Source: Natronoarchaeum philippinense (GTDB lineage: Archaea > Halobacteriota > Halobacteria > Halobacteriales > Natronoarchaeaceae). Taken from it: a stretch of DNA of 64,000 bases. The notes below the pieces were generated by a model, which searched no databases, had not been told where the DNA came from, and was given only the letters and a program-made list of their open reading frames with translations. Shown here piece after piece: positions 35,123 through 43,633 of the stretch. Position 1 is the stretch's first letter. Each line of letters starts with the position of its first letter. A program made the translations under genes and the position numbers. Location of the stretch: contig NZ_OBEJ01000001.1 of the NCBI RefSeq assembly GCF_900215575.1, positions 944,588-1,008,587 on the forward strand, written 5' to 3'.

Positions 35123-35303
35123 TCGGCGGCCTGACAGCTGTTGTCGTTCGACAGGCGTCTTGCGGGCGGTTTTTCACCGGCGAGCGCGTACGACCCGACG
35201 GCCGATGACGAAGGCTCCGCTCCGAGTCGGACTCGGCACCCGACGACGACGAGCCCTATGAGTGCCGAGGCCGACCTCTCATCTGCCGAGTTGCCGGTTC
35301 CGC

Positions 35304-37034
35304 TTAGTCCTCCGTGATCCCATCAGATCCCTCGCGTGCTGAATCTGAGTCTGATTCGGAGCTGTTGTTCCGTTCGTCCGTGTCCGGAATCTGCCGCGGC
35401 AAGAACGTCGACGCGATCAGCAAGAGTAACACGAACAGCACCAACAGAAGCAGCGCCGCCTGTTGGGCGTCGAACATCGAAGCCTCGAAGACGGTTTCGA
35501 GCAGTTGTCGTTGTCTCGGCGCAAGTTGGTCCAGAAACTGTTGTCGAGTAGCTTCGGTTGCCGTCTCTGCTGCATCTTCGAGCGCGATCACCAAGTCGTT
35601 TCGTTGCTCCGCTGAGACGGTCACGCGCTCTGACCGGAGGACGCCATCGACGACACCCCCATAGAACTGTCCGAGAAAATACGATCCAACGACCGCTGTC
35701 CCCAGCGCGTAGCCGATCGAACTGCTCACGTTCAGGACGCCGGACGCCTCGGCGGAGTCCGCGGTAGGGACGGCCGACATCGTCATATTTGAAATCTGTG
35801 CCAGTATGAGTCCGACGCCGGTTCCGACAAGCGCCACTGGGAGGGCCATGCTGCGAATGGTCTGTCCCGGGGCCGTCTGCTCGTACAACAGCAACAGTCC
35901 GATTCCCATACACACGATACCGACCTGAATGAGCGTCTTCGGCGAGATGTGCTTCCTCCAACCGGTCGTAAACGTCGCAAAGAGAATCGACGCGAGCGAA
36001 TACGGTAACAGCGCGACCCCGGTTTCGAAGGCGGTGTATCCGAGGACGGCTTGGAGATAGACCGGGAAGATGAAAAAGAAGCCGGCCGAGATGATCGAGC
36101 GGATATTGTACGTGATGACGCCGGAGACAAACGGGCGATTCGTCAGGACGTGCAGCGGAACGAGCGGCGACTCCCCAGCACGTTCCAGTCGGCGTTCGTA
36201 CTGAATAAACGCAGCGAACGTGAGCAGTCCAAACCCGAGAAACCAGATCGCCGGCGAGGTCCCGAGCGGGTTGAACTGCACGCCGCCGACGGAGAACGGC
36301 CGTCGTTGAAGTAACCACCCGTACTTCCCGGTGAGAATGAACCCAGTGACGAGCGCCGTCGAACCGACGACAGACAGCGCGGTTCCACCTCTATCCAACG
36401 AGCTACGTGTCTCTGACAGCGGGGTCTGGCTCACGTACTGAACGAAAAAGAGAATCACACCGACGCCGACGAGTTGGATCGCAAACCCCCACCGCCAACT
36501 CGCGTACGTGGTTAGTGCACCACCGATAATCGGCCCAAGCGCACCGCCAACTCCGCTCACGCCAGCCAACAGCCCGAACGCCGTCGCCCGGTCGTCGCCG
36601 TCGTAACTGGCTCTCAGTTCGGTGTATGTCAAGGGGAACAGGACAGCGGCCGCGGACCCTTCGAGAAAGGACCAGCCAAGATAGAGGAGCGGAGTGCTCC
36701 AGCTGATCGCCGCCACCAGCGTCCCAGCGGCGTAGACGATCAGTGCGACTGTCATCACGCGTCGACGACTGTGTCGAGACGGCAGCGTGCCGGCCGGAAG
36801 AACCAGCGCAGCGATCACCAGCGAGTAGAGTGCGACTGCACCCTGAATCACGGTGACCGTGGTATCGAACTCGTCGACCATCGTGGGGATCGCCACGTTC
36901 ATCAGAGACGCGTTGATGACCACGATGAACGTCGTCAGACTCACGGCGATTGCTGGTGCCCAGTGCTGTATTCTCGGCTTGAAGTCAGTAGAGCGATGAG
37001 CACTCCCGTCGGAAGCAGACTCATCTGGGGGCAT
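35304..37034 (-). CDS. MFS drug efflux transporter, DHA2 (EmrB/QacA) type
   Basis: A 576-residue major facilitator with about 14 helices. It has motif A (GTLPSRHSRRRVM), the DHA2-typical TFIVVINASLMNVAIPTM in helix 1 and LLAGVSGVGGALGPIIGG (motif C, antiporter signature). It probably expels hydrophobic cations or drugs in exchange for protons or sodium. The last 30 residues are a charged acidic tail. Base composition is noticeably less GC-rich than flanking genes, which may mean transfer. No regulator gene is adjacent; the next gene upstream is a metal permease on the other strand. Confidence 0.92.
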   Translation of the reverse strand: MPPDESASDGSAHRSTDFKPRIQHWAPAIAVSLTTFIVVINASLMNVAIPTMVDEFDTTVTVIQGAVALYSLVIAALVLPAGTLPSRHSRRRVMTVALIVYAAGTLVAAISWSTPLLYLGWSFLEGSAAAVLFPLTYTELRASYDGDDRATAFGLLAGVSGVGGALGPIIGGALTTYASWRWGFAIQLVGVGVILFFVQYVSQTPLSETRSSLDRGGTALSVVGSTALVTGFILTGKYGWLLQRRPFSVGGVQFNPLGTSPAIWFLGFGLLTFAAFIQYERRLERAGESPLVPLHVLTNRPFVSGVITYNIRSIISAGFFFIFPVYLQAVLGYTAFETGVALLPYSLASILFATFTTGWRKHISPKTLIQVGIVCMGIGLLLLYEQTAPGQTIRSMALPVALVGTGVGLILAQISNMTMSAVPTADSAEASGVLNVSSSIGYALGTAVVGSYFLGQFYGGVVDGVLRSERVTVSAEQRNDLVIALEDAAETATEATRQQFLDQLAPRQRQLLETVFEASMFDAQQAALLLLVLFVLLLLIASTFLPRQIPDTDERNNSSESDSDSAREGSDGITED

Positions 37035-37471
37035 ACTATTGTATAGGGCTTGTGACCCACAAGTAGCATAGACCCAGCCAGTTATCGGAGATCAACGTAC
37101 TGCTGGCCCTTCGAGACGGAGAGAGTGTCAGTTGAGTTCTTCGGAGACCGATGGTCGCCACGTTCTCACTGCAGACTACCGACAACAATTCCGAATCGTC
37201 GAGTGTCGCGCGTTGGAGTTTGGGACCGTCAAGACCGCACTACGCGTATATCGAGTAGGTCGTGTGGTTGTGCAAAGATTAGACGCGTCTAATTCTGGAG
37301 TTAGACAGAAGCTTTTTTGTTGTTAGACATACCATCATAGCGTGATCAGAAACTCATGCTGTCAGACTGCGCGTATCGTCTGCGAGAGGAGACGCCGCAC
37401 AAACACCGGCCGCTGGCGCTCAGTTCGCGGGGTTCTCACAGATCAGGCGCCAAAACGGCGGGTGACGACGA
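37035..37471. other. Gene-free 437-bp regulatory spacer
   Basis: The spacer between the divergent MFS pump and the metal permease shows no convincing coding frame; the short open frame at 37132-37326 has no family pattern. It contains a series of TTAGAC boxes at 37279-37328 and an HindIII-like AGCTTTTTT run, and is less GC-rich than coding DNA. Confidence 0.6.
37279..37328. promoter_or_regulatory. TTAGAC box array with 14-bp palindrome
   Basis: TTAGACGCGTCTAA (37279-37292) is a perfect 14-bp palindrome. TTAGAC recurs at 37301 and 37323, giving exact 22-base spacing, about two helical turns, so all boxes face the same side of the DNA. The palindrome resembles DtxR/SirR-type metalloregulator sites (TTAGG...CCTAA). 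Given the adjacent metal permease, an iron or manganese responsive repressor is a reasonable guess, although the array is 144-193 bases from the assigned GTG. Confidence 0.55.
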
Positions 37472-38743
37472 GTGATTCCGCTACAGTTGCCTGCGGGGAC
37501 ATTTGACCCCGCAATGCAGGAAGCCCTCAACATCCTCATCGGCTCGTGGCGCGAAGGGTTCGTGCAGGTCTCGGGCTTCGTCGGCGCGACGATTCTCCTG
37601 TTTAGCCTCGTCCAGTACCGGTTCGACGGCCGGCTTACCGAGTGGCTCAAGGAGAACCGACGCGCCCAGCCGCTCGTCGGCGCGCTCCTCGGCCTGACGC
37701 CGGGCTGTGGCGGCGCGATCATCGCCATGCCGCTGTACATCCGCGGAACGGTGAGCTTCGGGACCGTCGTCGCGGCGCTGGCGGCGACCGCGGGCGACTC
37801 GGCGTTTATCATTCTCGCGCTCGCGCCCGAGGCGGCGATCTACGCCTACGGGCTGGCGTTTGTTTCCGCAGTCCTGTTCGGCTACGCCATCGACATCTGG
37901 GGTCTCGGCGTCGGCCGCGTGGACGACGCCGTCGAGCGAATCGGTCGCCCGATGACCGATGGCGGCTTCGCCACGACCAGCGTCGCCGAGGGGGGCCCGA
38001 GCGTCCCCGACTACGAGACCCCCAGCTGTCACGACCACGATCACGGCCGCGATCTACCGAGCTACCTCCCGGACTCTCGATTGCTCGAACGGGCAAGCCA
38101 CGCGATCCACGTCCTCTGGTGGATCGTGCTCGCGGGCGCGCTCGCTGCCGGCGTGACGTATCTCGCCCGCGGCGCCGAGGAACCCGTCTGGGAGATCGCA
38201 GCCACGTACGACGGGCTGTTCACGATCGCCGGTCTCGCCGGTACCACGCTGTCGTTCTATCTGTACTTCGTCGGCCGCCACTACATCGGCGACGGTGAGA
38301 CCGGTCGCGTCCGGGACTCGTTCGCCAGCGTATACACGACCTTCCAGCACGCCGCCATGGAGACCGCGATGGTCACCGTCTGGGTGATCGGCGGCTACCT
38401 CGCCTACGAGTACGGAATGGCGCTCTTCGCGCTCGACATCCAGTCGCTCGCAGCGTCGGCCGGCGTGCTCGCGCCGATCGGCGGCGCCCTGCTGGGACTC
38501 ATCCCCGGCTGTGCGGCCCACATCGTGTTCGCACAGCTGTACGCCGTCGAGGAGGCCGTTCCGTTTTCCGCCCTGACGGCAAACGCGATCAGTCAAGACG
38601 GCGACGCGTTGTTCCCGCTGATGGCGATCGACCTGAAGGCCGCGATCATCGCCACGATCTACACGACAGTCCCGGCCGTCATCGTCGGCGTCGGGGTGTA
38701 CTACTTCTGGCCGTTCGCCCAGTTCGGCTTCGGGGTGCTCTGA
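37472..38743 (+). CDS. Putative manganese transporter / ArsP-like permease
   Basis: A 423-residue permease with about ten to eleven helices and two related halves, each with a Pro-Gly-Cys motif: LLGLTPGCGGAIIAMPLYIRG (about residues 74-94, split by a helix kink) and LLGLIPGCAAHIVFAQLY near the C terminus. This is the pattern of the putative manganese transporter/ArsP_2 family. A His/Asp-rich loop (CHDHDHGRD, about 188-196) between halves could bind metal. GTG 37472 is the first start after an in-frame stop; ATG 37514 is an alternative. A UspA gene (broken) and a P1B ATPase follow, forming a metal-efflux group. Confidence 0.8.
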   Translation: MIPLQLPAGTFDPAMQEALNILIGSWREGFVQVSGFVGATILLFSLVQYRFDGRLTEWLKENRRAQPLVGALLGLTPGCGGAIIAMPLYIRGTVSFGTVVAALAATAGDSAFIILALAPEAAIYAYGLAFVSAVLFGYAIDIWGLGVGRVDDAVERIGRPMTDGGFATTSVAEGGPSVPDYETPSCHDHDHGRDLPSYLPDSRLLERASHAIHVLWWIVLAGALAAGVTYLARGAEEPVWEIAATYDGLFTIAGLAGTTLSFYLYFVGRHYIGDGETGRVRDSFASVYTTFQHAAMETAMVTVWVIGGYLAYEYGMALFALDIQSLAASAGVLAPIGGALLGLIPGCAAHIVFAQLYAVEEAVPFSALTANAISQDGDALFPLMAIDLKAAIIATIYTTVPAVIVGVGVYYFWPFAQFGFGVL

Positions 38744-38744
38744 C

Positions 38745-39193
38745 GTGTACGATCGAATGTTGGTCCCGACCGACGGCGGCGAGCAGTCGATGGCTGCGGC
38801 GCGACACGCACTGAGCTCGCTGCAGTCCACGGCGCGACCGTCCACGCGCTGTACGTCGTCGAAACCGACACGAGTTGGCTAACGGTCTCGAAGAACGAGG
38901 TTCGAGCTTCACTGCAGGAGATTGGCGAGGACGCCGGGGCGAAAGCGCTCGCTGAGATCGAGGCCCTCGCCGCCGAATTCGATGTCGAACTCGTCACCGA
39001 ACTCCGGGAAGGGACGCCCGACGAGGAGATCGTCGAGTACGTCGACGACGAAGCCGTCGATCTCGTGGTGATGGGCACCCACGGTCGGGAAGGCATCCGC
39101 CGCCGGCTCGTGGGCAGTGTCGCCGAACGCGTCGTCCGTGAGGCGCCTGTTCCGGTGACAACAGTGACCGACGCCGGCGACACAGAGCAGTAG
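38745..39193 (+). pseudogene. Frameshifted universal stress protein UspA
   Basis: From GTG 38745, one base after the permease stop, the frame reads VYDRMLVPTDGGEQSMAAARHAL and then loses sense near 38811. Moving by one base restores a perfect UspA continuation from 38813: ELAAVHGATVHALYVVETDT, later VDLVVMGTHGREGIRRRLVGSVAERVVR, ending at TAG 39191-39193. A single missing base near 38811 (CTGAG where CTCGAG would keep the frame) explains this. It is either a true pseudogene or a sequencing error; no other lesion is seen and the nucleotide loop GTHG(x)G-type residues are intact. Confidence 0.85.
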
Positions 39194-39264
39194 CTCGGAA
39201 TCGGACAGTGTTCTCGGCGTACGCAACGAGTTATTAACTTACTCCAGATACTGTAGCAATTTCT

Positions 39265-39286
39265 TAATACTACGGCCGCAGTATTA
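39265..39286. promoter_or_regulatory. 22-bp dyad operator of the P1B ATPase gene
   Basis: TAATACT-ACGGCCGC-AGTATTA is a 22-bp inverted repeat with only one mismatched position pair. It lies directly upstream of the TATA run at 39292-39301. A second short dyad, AGTTA-T-TAACT, stands at 39229-39239. Position and size suit an ArsR/SmtB-type metal-sensing repressor; no such gene is in the window. Confidence 0.6.
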
Positions 39287-39291
39287 GCAGC

Positions 39292-39301
39292 TAATTTAAT
39301 A
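39292..39301 (+). promoter_or_regulatory. TATA element of the P1B ATPase gene
   Basis: TAATTTAATA is centred about 30 bases before the ATG at 39327 and directly follows the 22-bp dyad, so a bound repressor would block TFB/TBP access. Confidence 0.6.
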
Positions 39302-39326
39302 CACTTGGACCACTTACGAGTTACCA

Positions 39327-41717
39327 ATGAGCTCTGCCGACGCGGATCAAAGCGAAGACGATCCACCGGACCGATGCCAAGACAGTTGCGATCAGGATTA
39401 CGCAGGCTCCGCCACTGCTGAGAGCGATGAGACGCAGATGAGACTCTCGGTCCCGGATATGGACTGTGCGTCGTGTGCCGGGAAAGTCGAGAGCGGACTC
39501 GACGGCGTCGACGGCATCGACACTTACGAGACACAGCCGACGACCGGTCGCGTCGTCGTGACCTACAACGCCGAGCAGACGAACGAGTCCAGCGTCATCG
39601 GGGCGATCGAAGGGGCGGGCTACGACGTGACCGACACCGAGAGCGACGAATCGTCCGAACGGGACGAGAACGGCAACGGCCACGACGAGCCGGCCGCGGG
39701 CGTCTGGCGCAGTTCCCGGGCGATCAAGACCGCCATCAGCGCCGTCTTTCTCGCGCTGGGGCTGGGCTTGGAGTTCGTCGCGACCGGGATGAACGCACAG
39801 TTCGCGAGCGCCCTCGGAGAGCCGCTGTTCGTCGCCGACGCGCTCTTTCTGGTCGCCGTCGCCGTCGGCGGCCAAGAGATCGCCCGGAACGGCTACTACT
39901 CGGCCAAAAGCCTGAATCTCGACATCGACTTCCTGATGACGGTCGCCATCGGGGGCGCGCTGGCAGCGAGTCTGGCCTTCGGCGAGGCGCTGTACTTCGA
40001 GGCCGCGACGCTGGCGACGCTGTTTAGTTTCGCCGAGCTCCTCGAACGCGCCTCGATGGACCGGGCCAGAGACTCGCTACAGGAACTGATGGACCTCTCG
40101 CCCAACGAGGCGACGGTCAAGCGCGGCGAGAGCACCGAAACCGTCCCGGTCGACGCCGTCGCCGTGGGCGATATCGTCGTCGTCAGGCCCGGCGAGAAGA
40201 TCCCGATGGACGGCGAGGTCGTCGACGGCGACAGCGCCGTCAACCAGTCGCCGATCACCGGCGAGAGCATCCCGGTCGACAAGACGACCGGCGACGAGGT
40301 GTACGCGGGCACGATCAACGAGCAGGGGTATCTCGAAGTAGAGGTGACCTCGGCGGCGGGCGACAACACGCTCTCGCGCATCGTCGAGATGATCGAGGAC
40401 GCCCAGTCGAACAAGACCGAGCGCGAGCAGTTCGTCGAGCGCTTCGCAGCCTACTACACGCCCGCAGTCGTCGTCTTTGCGATCCTCGTGACCGTCGGCG
40501 GGCCGTTCGTCCTCGGGACGACGTGGCCCGACGCGGTCGTCAACGGGCTGACCCTGCTCGTGCTGGCGTGTCCCTGCGCCTTCGTCATCTCGACGCCGGT
40601 GTCGGTCGTCTCCGGCGTCACGAGCGCCGCCAAAAACGGCGTGCTGATCAAGGGCGGGAACCACCTCGAATCGATGGGGAGCGTCGACGCCGTCGCCTTC
40701 GACAAGACGGGGACGCTCACGAAGGGCGAACTCAGCGTGACCGATGTCGTCCCGCTCAACGGGAACACCGAGGACGACGTGCTTCGGTGCGCGCGCGGGC
40801 TGGAGACGCGGAGCGAACACCCCATCGGCGAGGCCATCGTCGGCCGGGCCGACGCCGCCGACGTTGCCGACCGGGAGGTCGAGGCGTTCGAGAGTATCAC
40901 CGGGAAAGGCGTCCGCGCGGACCTCGACGGGACGCCGCACTACGCCGGCAAGCCGGGGCTGTTCGACGATCTCGGCTTCGATCTGTCCCACGTCCACGCG
41001 ACGACCGACGGCGGCGTCGTCACGCAGACGAGCCAGCAGCTGTGCGAGCGCGCCGGCTGTCTGGACCTGCTCTCCGAGACCGTCCCGAAACTGCAGTCCG
41101 AGGGCAAGACGGTCGTGCTGGTCGGGACCGAAGACGAACTGGAAGGGCTCATCGCCGTCGCCGACGAGGTCCGGCCCGAAGCGAAACGGACCGTCGAGCG
41201 ACTGAAAGAGCGCGGCGTCGAGCGAACGGTGATGCTCACCGGCGACAACGAGCGGACCGCGAGTGCGATCGCGGCGGAGGTCGGCGTCGACGAGCACCGC
41301 GCCGAACTCCTGCCCGACGAGAAAGTCGAAGAAGTCGAGGATCTCGTCGACGAGTTCGAGGACGGCGTGGCGATGGTCGGCGACGGTATCAACGACGCCC
41401 CCGCGATGGCGACGGCGACCGTCGGCGTGGCGATGGGCGCCGCGGGCACCGACACGGCGCTCGAAACGGCCGACATCGCGCTGATGGGCGACGACCTCTC
41501 GAAGCTGCCGTATCTCTACGCACTCGCCGGCGACGCCAACAGCGTCATCCGGCAGAACATCGGCGCGAGCCTGCTGGTCAAAGCCGGCCTCGCGCTGGCG
41601 GTGCCGTTCGGCTACGTGCCGATCTGGCTCGCCGTCCTCGCCGGCGACGCCGGCATGACCGTCGGCGTCACGGGCAACGCGATGCGGCTCTCGCGGGTGC
41701 AGGCCGACGGCGAGTGA
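39327..41717 (+). CDS. Heavy-metal translocating P-type ATPase, Zn/Cd type (P1B-2)
   Basis: A 796-residue metal exporter. It has an N-terminal Cys-containing tail (RCQDSC), one heavy-metal-associated domain with DMDCASCAGKVE (about 47-58), then about eight helices. Marks: SPITGES actuator loop, CPC metal site in VLACPCAF, phosphorylation DKTGTLTKG, nucleotide HP in SEHPIGEAI, and GDGINDAPA. The last helices read VKAGLALAVPFG and LAGDAGMTVGVTGNAMRL, the Lys and Asp signature of the Zn/Cd/Pb subgroup. It probably protects against zinc or cadmium. A dyad operator overlaps its promoter region, so metal-induced derepression is likely. Confidence 0.95.
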   Translation: MSSADADQSEDDPPDRCQDSCDQDYAGSATAESDETQMRLSVPDMDCASCAGKVESGLDGVDGIDTYETQPTTGRVVVTYNAEQTNESSVIGAIEGAGYDVTDTESDESSERDENGNGHDEPAAGVWRSSRAIKTAISAVFLALGLGLEFVATGMNAQFASALGEPLFVADALFLVAVAVGGQEIARNGYYSAKSLNLDIDFLMTVAIGGALAASLAFGEALYFEAATLATLFSFAELLERASMDRARDSLQELMDLSPNEATVKRGESTETVPVDAVAVGDIVVVRPGEKIPMDGEVVDGDSAVNQSPITGESIPVDKTTGDEVYAGTINEQGYLEVEVTSAAGDNTLSRIVEMIEDAQSNKTEREQFVERFAAYYTPAVVVFAILVTVGGPFVLGTTWPDAVVNGLTLLVLACPCAFVISTPVSVVSGVTSAAKNGVLIKGGNHLESMGSVDAVAFDKTGTLTKGELSVTDVVPLNGNTEDDVLRCARGLETRSEHPIGEAIVGRADAADVADREVEAFESITGKGVRADLDGTPHYAGKPGLFDDLGFDLSHVHATTDGGVVTQTSQQLCERAGCLDLLSETVPKLQSEGKTVVLVGTEDELEGLIAVADEVRPEAKRTVERLKERGVERTVMLTGDNERTASAIAAEVGVDEHRAELLPDEKVEEVEDLVDEFEDGVAMVGDGINDAPAMATATVGVAMGAAGTDTALETADIALMGDDLSKLPYLYALAGDANSVIRQNIGASLLVKAGLALAVPFGYVPIWLAVLAGDAGMTVGVTGNAMRLSRVQADGE

Positions 41718-41723
41718 TCGGCG

Positions 41724-42479
41724 CTACTCGGGGTACAGTTCGTTCTCTCGCTCGATGCCGTCGATCGCTTCGACATCGTCGGCATCGAGGTCGATGTCCA
41801 GCGCCGCCCGGTTCGCTTCGAGATGTTCGCGGCTCGACGCCTTCGGGATCGGATGGATGCCCTTCTCCAAGAGCCACGCCAGACTCGCCTGCTCGGGCGT
41901 GACGCCGTGACGGTCGGCGACCTCGACGACGGCGTCGACATCTCGGGCTTCGCCGCCGGCCAGCGGGGAGTACGCAACCAGCGGGTAGTCGTGGTCGCGG
42001 GCGTCGGCCAGCCGATCGGCGGGCTGGAACAGCGGGTGATACTCGATCTGGTTGGCGGCGGGCGCCCGGCCGAGCACGTCCCGGAACCGGTCGAGGTCGC
42101 CGACCTCGAAGTTGCTGACCGCGACGGCGTCGGCGATTCCGTCCTCGCGCAACTCGTCGAGCGCCGCGAGGGTGGCCTCGGGATCATACTCACCTTTCGG
42201 CCGGTGGACGTACAGCACGTCCACGCGATCCAGTCCGAGGCGGTCGAGGCTCTCTTCGGTGCTCTCGCGAACGCGGTCGAGTTGATCGATCCAGAGCTTC
42301 GTCGCCACGACGAGGTCGTCGCGGTCGACCCCGGCTCGGTCGATGCCGTCGCCGACAGCGGCCTCGTTATCGTAGATCTGTGCGGTGTCGAGATGTCGAT
42401 AGCCCATCTCGATCGCCGTCTCGATCGTCGCGGGGTCGTCGATACCCATCGTTCCCAGACCCAGTTTCGGGATATCCAT
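41724..42479 (-). CDS. Aldo/keto reductase
   Basis: A 251-residue TIM-barrel NADPH-dependent oxidoreductase. The catalytic tetrad is visible: D in YRHLDTAQIYDNE with its Tyr, K in VVATKLW and H in VLYVHRPK; the cofactor loop follows as IPKASSREHLEAN. It is close to the 2,5-diketogluconate reductase-like group in size. It reduces aldehydes or ketones of unknown identity. ATG 42479 gives the normal first strand IPKLGLGTMG. It is convergent with the P1B ATPase gene, six bases apart. Confidence 0.93.
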   Translation of the reverse strand: MDIPKLGLGTMGIDDPATIETAIEMGYRHLDTAQIYDNEAAVGDGIDRAGVDRDDLVVATKLWIDQLDRVRESTEESLDRLGLDRVDVLYVHRPKGEYDPEATLAALDELREDGIADAVAVSNFEVGDLDRFRDVLGRAPAANQIEYHPLFQPADRLADARDHDYPLVAYSPLAGGEARDVDAVVEVADRHGVTPEQASLAWLLEKGIHPIPKASSREHLEANRAALDIDLDADDVEAIDGIERENELYPE

Positions 42480-42635
42480 ACCACGTCCACTGAGTGTGCG
42501 CTAATGGAACTTGCGTACTCGCCACGGGATGCAACGGCGTCGTTGCTGGCACGCTTCTCTGCCGGCAGGTAGCATCGCGTCACAACTCTCTCCCTGTCCA
42601 GTAGATTCATGCCCGCTGACTGCCGTCCACATCGC

Positions 42636-43082
42636 ATGGAGGTGGATACGGCCGAGTTACGGCGTGGTCTTCGCAGGACACGACGGTACCTGCTCAGCCA
42701 CCACCGGCCCGCAGAGTACCATCGGTGTTATTCTCCGGAGCTTCGCGGTCGCCGGATCCACGTCTGTGCGCGCTGTCTCGGAATCTATCCCGGGATCGTC
42801 GTCGGGATGTTGGGATACGTACTCGGGCCTTGGCGCGGCACCGCGGTTCTGCTGGCCGCGATCTTGCCCCTGCCGGCACTCGTCGACTGGACGCTCACCA
42901 CGTTCCGCGAGTCCGACGGGCACAATTTCGTCCGGACGGCTACGGGCGCGTTGCTCGGTTGTGGCTACGGGCTCGGACTGGCTGCGCTGGTTCTCGGAGC
43001 AAACGTCCGCGTCCTCGGCATCGGCATCGCCTACGGGCTCACGGCAGCGGCGTTGTTGTCGATATCTACGACGAATGAGTGA
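42636..43082 (+). CDS. DUF2085 membrane protein
   Basis: A 148-residue protein with the DUF2085 signature HHRPAEYHRCYSPELRGRRI followed by VCARCLGIYPGIVVG (Cys and His residues that could bind metal) and three to four membrane helices (about 55-72, 75-92, 105-125, 128-145). Function is unknown. The ATG at 42636 is preferred over one nine codons upstream because the charged N-terminal helix begins there. It is divergent from the aldo/keto reductase. Confidence 0.85.
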   Translation: MEVDTAELRRGLRRTRRYLLSHHRPAEYHRCYSPELRGRRIHVCARCLGIYPGIVVGMLGYVLGPWRGTAVLLAAILPLPALVDWTLTTFRESDGHNFVRTATGALLGCGYGLGLAALVLGANVRVLGIGIAYGLTAAALLSISTTNE

Positions 43083-43133
43083 GACACAACCATATGCTTA
43101 AGTGAGATACGGAAAGAAGCCGAGAAGCGAACA

Positions 43134-43565
43134 ATGAAACACTGTATCAACTGCGGTTCCCAAATCGACGACGACGCGGAGGTGTGTCCCGACTGTGGGG
43201 TCAATCAATCCACGTCCATCGATGGCGGCCACCGGGAGCGACCGGACGACGAAAAGTACTGCGTCGAGTGCGGTGAGCTGATCAATAGGCGAGCAGAAAT
43301 ATGTCCGCACTGTGGCGTTCGCCAACCCGGAACCGGGTCGTCTGACTCGGATAAGATCGCGGCGGGCGTACTGGCGCTCCTGCTCGGTGGACTGGGCGCG
43401 CACAAGTTCTACCAAGGGAACGTGAAACTCGGCGTCATCTACCTGTGTTTCTTCTGGACGGGGATCCCTGCGCTCCTCGGGATCGTCGAGGGGATCCTCA
43501 TGCTGGTCGCCGACGACGCCGAATACGAGGACAAGTATGCCGACGGAAGCCTGCTCGGGAGATAA
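43134..43565 (+). CDS. TM2-domain protein with two zinc ribbons
   Basis: A 143-residue membrane protein. Two zinc ribbons occupy the N-terminal half: CINCG/CPDCG (residues 4-22) and CVECG/CPHCG (about 43-61). A TM2 domain follows (about 72-135) with LLGGLGAHKFYQGNVKLGVIYL, two helices joined by a short loop. TM2 proteins are widespread but of unknown function; the duplicated ribbon is less usual than one. It has a possible TATA element (ATATGCTTAA, near 43092). Confidence 0.88.
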   Translation: MKHCINCGSQIDDDAEVCPDCGVNQSTSIDGGHRERPDDEKYCVECGELINRRAEICPHCGVRQPGTGSSDSDKIAAGVLALLLGGLGAHKFYQGNVKLGVIYLCFFWTGIPALLGIVEGILMLVADDAEYEDKYADGSLLGR

Positions 43566-43633
43566 CAACCGGGAATGAGCGGCGTTTCGATAACTCGGAT
43601 AGCTTCAAGTAGAGACGACGCAACCGTCAGGCA

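Noticed and set aside
37132-37326. 64-codon frame in the MFS-permease spacer
   Set aside because: No protein-like pattern, and it runs through the TTAGAC operator array.
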